A stretch of DNA of 6,595 bases from CAZIPZ01 sp964541075. GTDB taxonomy: Bacteria; Acidobacteriota; Terriglobia; 20CM-2-55-15. Below the pieces are notes generated by a model. It saw nothing but the letters and a program-made list of their open reading frames with translations, made no database searches and was not told the origin of the DNA. This document shows positions 1 through 4,314 of the stretch, piece by piece. Location: contig CAZIPZ010000209.1 of the NCBI GenBank assembly GCA_964541075.1, positions 1 to 6,595 of the forward strand. Direction: 5' to 3'. Made by a program: the position numbers and the translations under genes. Every line of letters starts with the position of its first letter. Positions within the stretch are counted from its first letter, which is position 1.

Positions 1-210
1 GCATTGTTCTTTTTATCTCAGATATCTCTTAACGACGTCGATCAACTCCTGTGCAGCCTTGGCCCGTTCCGATGTTGGTCTCTTGTCAGGATCGATCTAG
101 GCAGACGAATTCCGGCGACCATTCAGGGGTTCTTAAGTTAATGGAAATCCGCAGACTGCTTATGATCACAAACGTCCTTGGTGCTGATGCCGTGGCCTCG
201 CGCCCAACAT
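1..210. other. non-coding or decayed region after the last gene
   Basis: Apart from the possible remnant at 13-96, I see no gene on either strand. Minus-strand frames are broken by several stops, and the plus-strand frame at 51-263 runs into the 86-residue gene without a credible start context. No stem-loop followed by a T-run is visible after the stop at 211, so where the transcript ends is unclear. An ATG at 2-4 on the minus strand (with AAAGAAC upstream) could begin a gene outside the window, but nothing supports it. Confidence 0.5.
13..96 (-). pseudogene. possible gene remnant: 27-codon open stretch without a start
   Basis: On the minus strand a frame runs from directly after a TAG (97-99) to a TAA (13-15). 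It encodes 27 residues that look protein-like: DPDKRPT near the start and a charged amphipathic helix, AQELIDVVKRYLR, at the end. DPDKRPT recalls the end of protein-kinase domains, but seven residues cannot establish that. There is no ATG, GTG or TTG start before this stretch in frame, and the other two frames upstream are interrupted by stops, so if it derives from a gene it is a decayed 3' end. It may also be chance. Confidence 0.2.
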
Positions 211-471
211 TTATTTCGTGGCGTTTGTTGCGATCTGCCATGCACGATCGAACCAGTCCTTAAACTCCTGGAGCTGTTCATGTGTCGGGCGCAGAATGCT
301 CTCCACTGCAGCGAATGCCGGATGCCCAGCTGATGCGGCTCCGAGAATCAGGACAAAGCCTTCGAGATTCCTGGCGATCGCATTCAACTGGTCAACATTA
401 TCAACCTGAACCGGAATCAATGTCGTCGGTTGTTCAGTTGAATGATCATGGGGCACGCTGTCTGAAGCCAT
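211..471 (-). CDS. small protein of unknown function (86 aa) downstream of the TPR-CHAT gene
   Basis: I do not recognise the family. The start is fixed by AGGAGG six bases upstream. The chain has a polar, His-containing N-terminus (residues 1-17), then a strand-like TLIPVQV at 17-23, a helix-like region DNVDQLNAIARNLEGF at 24-39, a short hydrophobic stretch VLILGAASAGHPAFAAV at 40-56, and a C-terminal amphipathic helix HEQLQEFKDWFDRAWQIA at 64-81. There is no cleavable signal peptide, and the hydrophobic stretch is too short and too broken by Gly, His and Pro for a confident membrane span. It is co-oriented with the TPR-CHAT gene but separated from it by 166 bases, so it may be in the same transcript or have its own promoter. 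Because CHAT peptidases can have dedicated substrates encoded beside them, it could be a substrate or partner; this is only inference from position. A housekeeping or unrelated role is equally possible. Confidence 0.75.
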   Translation of the reverse strand: MASDSVPHDHSTEQPTTLIPVQVDNVDQLNAIARNLEGFVLILGAASAGHPAFAAVESILRPTHEQLQEFKDWFDRAWQIATNATK

Positions 472-637
472 GTAATACCTCCTATCTAGATTTTGTCGTT
501 TAGGGGCCGCCCAGGGTGTACGCGCCGGACTCTCAGTTCCTTTTGGAGGAGCTTTCTACGAATGGAGCGGAGTCAGTTCTGGGGCCTTACTATTCGGTTT
601 GTGGAGACGAGGAACGAAAGACTGTTGCGGAATTCAC
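472..637 (-). other. 166-base gap between the CHAT gene and the last small gene
   Basis: This is the only long gap inside the co-oriented cluster. I see no convincing sigma-70 promoter and no stem-loop with a T-run, so neither a separate transcript nor termination can be claimed. A 22-codon frame (573-641) begins with an ATG that overlaps the CHAT stop codon as ATGA, but it has no ribosome binding site and resembles nothing I know. The base just before the next gene holds its strong ribosome binding site. Confidence 0.5.
478..483 (-). promoter_or_regulatory. strong ribosome binding site AGGAGG for the 86-residue protein
   Basis: AGGAGG sits 6 bases before the ATG at 471, which is near-ideal sequence and spacing and the best site in the window. 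It decides the start and is the main evidence that the small frame is a real, well-translated gene. Confidence 0.85.
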
Positions 638-3292
638 TCATTTGAAGATGGCCGTCGAGCCATCGCCGACCAAGGTGAAGCCAGCCCAGTATATCGGGAC
701 CGCCTGGTCGCCGAATTGGTTGAGAAGATCGAGTTTAGCCTGCCGGAGGGCCGTGTCCTTGTCATAGCCGTCGATCAGATGCTGGTACAGGCGTTTCATG
801 AGAGCGATCGTATACCAGTCATCCGCTGTCCACAGACTCGCGATTACCGCTTTGGCGCCCGCTAGCAGGAATGCACGTTCGAGGCTGGCGATTCCCTCTT
901 GACCGAGCAACCTTCCACTGCCGGTCTCACATGCCGAGAGTGTTACCAAGTCCGCACGGAGTGATAAATCCCTGATCTCTCGTACCTGCAACAGACCATC
1001 TTCCCCCGACGTCGGAGATCTCCCCAGGACCAGCGCTGCCCTGTCTGGAAATTGCGTATTCGCTACGCTGTGAACGGCAAGATGTACGACCCGGAAATCG
1101 GCGAGCTGCAGTGCCTTGAATTGAGCTTCTGTCGCATTTGTCTGAAGAAGCAGTTGACTATTCCCTTTGAGGATCTTGCTTGCGCTTATCACTTCCTCTC
1201 CGCTTCCAGCCAGGTTACGAAGGGTCACGCCATCTAACTCAACGGAATCACCCGCAGGCAAAACGGCGCCGGAATAAACAACGTCTCCGACGCCGAGAAA
1301 ACTTTTAGTGGCTTGCTCGGAAGGGCGGGAAGCCCTAAGAAGATGGAGGACCGTTGCTGAAGGAGCGTATGTGACAACGTACGATTCGAGAACGTATCTT
1401 CCCTGTGGGTCCTTCAGCCCATCGAAAGGTAGAAGATGCAACACCCCGTCAGGAACGATGATGAGTTTTGTCGCTCGTGTCCTCGATTCGTCACCGATGA
1501 CGGGTTGCAGGAGTAGAGAGAAAAGCTCTTTCGCAAATGCGGTCTCCGGCTGCTTGGACCGGACGGCGGAGAGGTACTTCTCAACCAGATCTTCTATACG
1601 CCGTCGACCGGCTGGGAGCACCGTGATGGCGACGCTTTCGCGAGTGATTTCTAAACAATACGATTGTGTCTCGCCAAGCACATATTCAAGCAACATCTCA
1701 TCCGCGTGGAGCGAGGCCTGGACAGTGCCGAGAGGCACCGGCTTTGGGCGATCACTCGCTGATCCCAAGGGAGAACTGGTTCTGCGCACAGGCGACAGAC
1801 GCTGCTCCATCCGGAACAGTTGGTTAAGCAATGACTCTCGTTCGTCTCGACTCGTATTGTGCAGAAGCGCAAGTTGAATCCGGTTGATTTCCTTTTGAGC
1901 TTCAAGGCTTATTTCATCGGAAGAAGACAGGGTTTCCGATTCCCCACGCAGCGTGTCAGCAAGAGAACGACCACGGGCTTGCTCAATGATTTGGTATGCC
2001 CTATTTGGGTCCGAGAACTTGGTGGCCGCTAATTCGAAATGGCCCACGTAGGATTCGCTGAGCGTCGCAATCAAGCTGCCCTTGAGTTCCCTCGCGTTTA
2101 CATTCACCAGGAGTGCATCAATCACGTCGGCTGCTTCGCTGTAGAGTTCATCGGCGCGTTCGAACTCCCCCTTCCTGGCTTTCAGATCAGCGAGTAGGGT
2201 CAGATGCTGCGGTAAGTGATATCTGTCTTCGAGATTACGTATGATCTCGTTTGATCGCGAGGCCAGCGACTCCGCGTCGTTCAGATTGCCAATATCCCGA
2301 TAAACTTCCGCGAGCTGAAACGTACTCCAAGCAAACACATGACGGAAGCCCCTCTCATGACTAACGTCGGTGGCCTCCCTCAGGTATTCAATCGCTGCGG
2401 CTGAATCGTGCGAAGCTGCTGCCATCCCCGCTATGACTAATAATTGACTCACTGCGAAATAGTTGTGTTCTTCCCTCGCGCGGAACAGTGCTTCTTTCAG
2501 GACGCTTTCCGCCTCAGCATTCCGCTTCAACGCAAATAGTGCTGCAGCCTTTCCCTGATAGGCCAGAAACGGAAAGCCCATATCTTTCGCGAAAAAAGCC
2601 AGCCTTAAGGCCCTGTCACAATATTGCAGTCCTGTTTCAGGACGGCCCGATCCAATGAACCCATAGCCCACCATGGCGGTGTAGTAAACGGCGGCACCCA
2701 GGTCTAACCGGAGATACTGAGAGATAAGAGCCTCTCTGATCATCTGGGCTGCAGACCGGAGATCCCCATCCATGAAAGAGATCTGTGCGATCTCCGCTTT
2801 CGCGCGTTCTTCCCAGTTCTTGTCCCCGAGGGTCTTCCCCAGCTTCATGATTTCTGCCCACGGTTCCCGGGCGGCTGTTTCGTTTGAATTGCGATCGAGC
2901 ACGGCCTGAGTCACGAGACCACGCAACATGAGCTTGGGATCCGCCTGAACCAGAGGGTCTTGAAGGTGCGTAGCGACTTCCTTCCTAATACTCGGGTTGA
3001 CGCCGCTGTCGGCTGTTGCCCAAAAGTAGCCAAGCCTTGCCAACAGAGCATTTTTCTTATCCCCGGACTTCATAAAGAGGGATTCTGCCTGCGCATAAAG
3101 GGCCGCCGCTTTAGGCCAGTTGTACAGCATGGCAAGCCGATCGGCGTCTGCGAGTAACCTGAGAGACTCTTGAATGCGAGAGTCGCGGCAAACGATCAGG
3201 GGGAGAAGGAGGATTGGCAGGACAAGAAGGAGCTTCTGCGTCAGCGCAAGTCGGCTACGGCTAAACCATAATGCTGACCCGCTCAGCAACAC
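638..3292 (-). CDS. membrane-anchored TPR-CHAT protein (caspase-like peptidase fold)
   Basis: An 884-residue protein with three parts. Residues 1-20 hold Arg12, Arg14 and Lys20, followed by a hydrophobic run at 21-34, which predicts a signal anchor with the rest outside the cytoplasm. Cys35 follows PLIV, and the Val before it does not fit a lipobox. Residues ~40-400 are paired helices of TPR type, for example around 50-75, 245-275, 295-315, 325-355 and 363-397. AYQIIEQARGRSLADTL at 432-448 is the linker commonly seen in TPR-CHAT proteins. Residues ~585-876 form the CHAT domain, a clan CD peptidase relative of caspases and separase: LIIVPDGVLHLLPFDGL at 610-626, the His motif VVHLAVHS with His741, the Cys motif LSACETG with Cys788, then GQEGIASLERAFLLAGA and IYWAGFTLVGD. 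His741 and Cys788 form the expected dyad, so proteolysis is plausible. Ser742 stands where Gly is usual. Substrate and trigger are unknown. It follows the phosphorylase by 25 bases. Confidence 0.92.
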   Translation of the reverse strand: MLLSGSALWFSRSRLALTQKLLLVLPILLLPLIVCRDSRIQESLRLLADADRLAMLYNWPKAAALYAQAESLFMKSGDKKNALLARLGYFWATADSGVNPSIRKEVATHLQDPLVQADPKLMLRGLVTQAVLDRNSNETAAREPWAEIMKLGKTLGDKNWEERAKAEIAQISFMDGDLRSAAQMIREALISQYLRLDLGAAVYYTAMVGYGFIGSGRPETGLQYCDRALRLAFFAKDMGFPFLAYQGKAAALFALKRNAEAESVLKEALFRAREEHNYFAVSQLLVIAGMAAASHDSAAAIEYLREATDVSHERGFRHVFAWSTFQLAEVYRDIGNLNDAESLASRSNEIIRNLEDRYHLPQHLTLLADLKARKGEFERADELYSEAADVIDALLVNVNARELKGSLIATLSESYVGHFELAATKFSDPNRAYQIIEQARGRSLADTLRGESETLSSSDEISLEAQKEINRIQLALLHNTSRDERESLLNQLFRMEQRLSPVRRTSSPLGSASDRPKPVPLGTVQASLHADEMLLEYVLGETQSYCLEITRESVAITVLPAGRRRIEDLVEKYLSAVRSKQPETAFAKELFSLLLQPVIGDESRTRATKLIIVPDGVLHLLPFDGLKDPQGRYVLESYVVTYAPSATVLHLLRASRPSEQATKSFLGVGDVVYSGAVLPAGDSVELDGVTLRNLAGSGEEVISASKILKGNSQLLLQTNATEAQFKALQLADFRVVHLAVHSVANTQFPDRAALVLGRSPTSGEDGLLQVREIRDLSLRADLVTLSACETGSGRLLGQEGIASLERAFLLAGAKAVIASLWTADDWYTIALMKRLYQHLIDGYDKDTALRQAKLDLLNQFGDQAVPIYWAGFTLVGDGSTAIFK

Positions 3293-3301
3293 AGGACGCC
3301 G

Positions 3302-3307
3302 CCTCTT
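3302..3307 (-). promoter_or_regulatory. ribosome binding site AAGAGG that fixes the GTG start of the CHAT gene
   Basis: AAGAGG lies 9 bases before the GTG at 3292, in the 25-base gap after the phosphorylase stop. This supports the full-length start and therefore the N-terminal membrane segment. The next in-frame methionine, residue 55, would remove that segment. Confidence 0.6.
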
Positions 3308-3317
3308 GTCGGCCTGG

Positions 3318-4064
3318 TCACAACGATCTTGGCGCAGACGACTTCGTCTGTACGAAGCATCCGGCCTTCAAGACTATCTCTAGCGCCGCAGAGATGCGCT
3401 GCATTGCTCGCCTGCTTGCAGCGAGTAATCTTGCTGTCCTCAAGGGCGAGCCCAGCGCGACCTTGAATGCCTTGCCCCTATCGAGGGTGCCGGCATCATT
3501 CAATGCGCGATTGAAATCGGGCAACTCTCGGTCGATCGAGTCGCCCACGACCCGAAGGACAACCACTGGAATACCGGCGTTTGTCGCCGCTTTCACAATT
3601 GAATAGCTTTCCATGTCAACGACCGTCGCTCCATCCCGTGCCAAAGCGAACCTTTCATCCCGCGTTGTAGCAATCCGGGAGGATGTGATTCCGACAACAC
3701 GATCGCAAGTAATACTCGAGGATTTGAGAAGTTCGACGATCAAATCGGTGATGATCTGTGAGCAGTGAAGCAGCGGATTCGTGGCTTCCGTCGATTGACA
3801 CTCTGTGTAGGCTACGACTCTGCCTTCCGGGAGCGAGGGGGTTAATCCCCCACAAAGTCCTATAACCAGCACCGCATCGGGTTTGCCAGTGGCGAACGCA
3901 GCTTCAGCTTTGCTTCTGGCATTCTTCGGTCCCATCCCACCAATAATGAGGACTAGATCGTTCGGTCCGCAACGGGATGGCAAGCTCGAGCTGGAAGGCA
4001 CAGCAATCTTCTGAACGGGCTCTCCCTCCATGGCCGAAGCGGCAAAGATGTAGACGAGACTCAT
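3318..4064 (-). CDS. nucleoside phosphorylase-superfamily protein (PNP/MTA-SAH nucleosidase fold)
   Basis: A 248-residue cytoplasmic enzyme of the fold that cleaves the glycosidic bond of nucleosides, either with phosphate or by hydrolysis. Visible signatures in order are the glycine-rich IIGGMGPKNAR at 40-50, VLVIGLCGGL at 65-74, VVDMES at 148-153 and RVVGDSIDRELP at 171-182. By family knowledge Glu152 should bind the ribose and Asp175 should be the base-side catalytic acid; both are kept, so the enzyme is probably active. It most resembles the loosely defined 'phosphorylase' group that includes HpnG of hopanoid synthesis, but no hopanoid genes are nearby, so I give no symbol and no substrate. 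The start at 4064 is chosen because MSLVYIFAAS is a natural first strand of this fold. An ATG at 4193 would add 43 unconvincing residues and overlap the upstream gene by 119 bases. The stop is 25 bases before the CHAT gene. The C-terminus is rich in Arg and Lys. Confidence 0.85.
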   Translation of the reverse strand: MSLVYIFAASAMEGEPVQKIAVPSSSSLPSRCGPNDLVLIIGGMGPKNARSKAEAAFATGKPDAVLVIGLCGGLTPSLPEGRVVAYTECQSTEATNPLLHCSQIITDLIVELLKSSSITCDRVVGITSSRIATTRDERFALARDGATVVDMESYSIVKAATNAGIPVVVLRVVGDSIDRELPDFNRALNDAGTLDRGKAFKVALGSPLRTARLLAASRRAMQRISAALEIVLKAGCFVQTKSSAPRSL

Positions 4065-4074
4065 TCCTAAAGTT

Positions 4075-4293
4075 TTACCTCGATAGTGGAGAATCCGAAA
4101 TCCCGCTGACGCGGCTTTCCTCGACCCACTGCTCACCTGCGCCAGAAACGGGACGGACCAGCAAGAGCGTCCGGCCATAGCTGCGCTTCGCATCAGTGAT
4201 CATGACTTCGACCGAGAGGTACTCGCATCGGAGTACACCAGTTTTTCCGAGATAGAGTGCGAGTGAACTCGCGTTTTGTTCCGCAGCTTTCAT
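4075..4293 (-). CDS. small protein of unknown function (72 aa) between receptor and phosphorylase
   Basis: I do not recognise a named family. The ATG at 4293 gives 72 residues and has a weak GGA about 7 bases upstream; a TTG at 4305 would add four residues (MDYL). The central part, VEVMITDAKRSYGRTLLLVR followed by PVSGAGEQWVEESRV, alternates short hydrophobic strands with the turns YGR and GAGEQWV, which suggests a small beta-rich fold. There is no signal peptide or membrane segment. It sits 21 bases after the receptor stop and 10 bases before the phosphorylase start, and its last codons (CGAGG) carry the GAGG that probably serves as the ribosome binding site for the phosphorylase. This spacing argues for an operon and against a chance reading frame. 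The ATG of a competing upstream start for the phosphorylase lies inside this frame, and I judged that start less likely. Existence as a gene is probable; function is unknown. Confidence 0.6.
   Translation of the reverse strand: MKAAEQNASSLALYLGKTGVLRCEYLSVEVMITDAKRSYGRTLLLVRPVSGAGEQWVEESRVSGISDSPLSR
4078..4081 (-). promoter_or_regulatory. probable ribosome binding site GAGG for the phosphorylase, inside the end of the upstream gene
   Basis: GAGG lies 13 bases before the ATG at 4064, which is longer than ideal. It overlaps the last codons of the 72-residue gene. The long spacing suggests that translation of the phosphorylase depends partly on ribosomes arriving from the upstream gene. An AGGA directly abutting the ATG is too close to work. 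Confidence 0.4.
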
Positions 4294-4314
4294 GAGATAG
4301 TCCAACTATCCATA

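Noticed and set aside
573..641. 22-codon frame overlapping the CHAT stop codon (ATGA)
   Set aside because: It has no ribosome binding site, no recognisable content and a length expected by chance, so it is noted only in the gap entry.
1308..1877. 189-codon plus-strand frame opposite the CHAT gene
   Set aside because: It is antisense to a well-supported coding region, its product is rich in Ser and Arg with no recognisable motif, and no start context is visible.
638..3292. Lipoprotein anchoring at Cys35 of the CHAT protein
   Set aside because: The residues before the Cys are L-I-V; a lipobox needs a small residue such as Gly, Ala or Ser just before the Cys.
3318..4193. Longer phosphorylase starting at the ATG at 4193 (291 aa)
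   Set aside because: The extra 43 residues do not resemble the start of this fold and would overlap the 72-residue gene by 119 bases; MSLVYIFAAS at 4064 is a natural first strand.
638..4293. Type III-E CRISPR-like system (TPR-CHAT as Craspase)
   Set aside because: No repeats, no Cas7-like effector and no Cas1 are in the window, and the CHAT protein has an N-terminal membrane segment unlike the cytoplasmic Craspase subunit.
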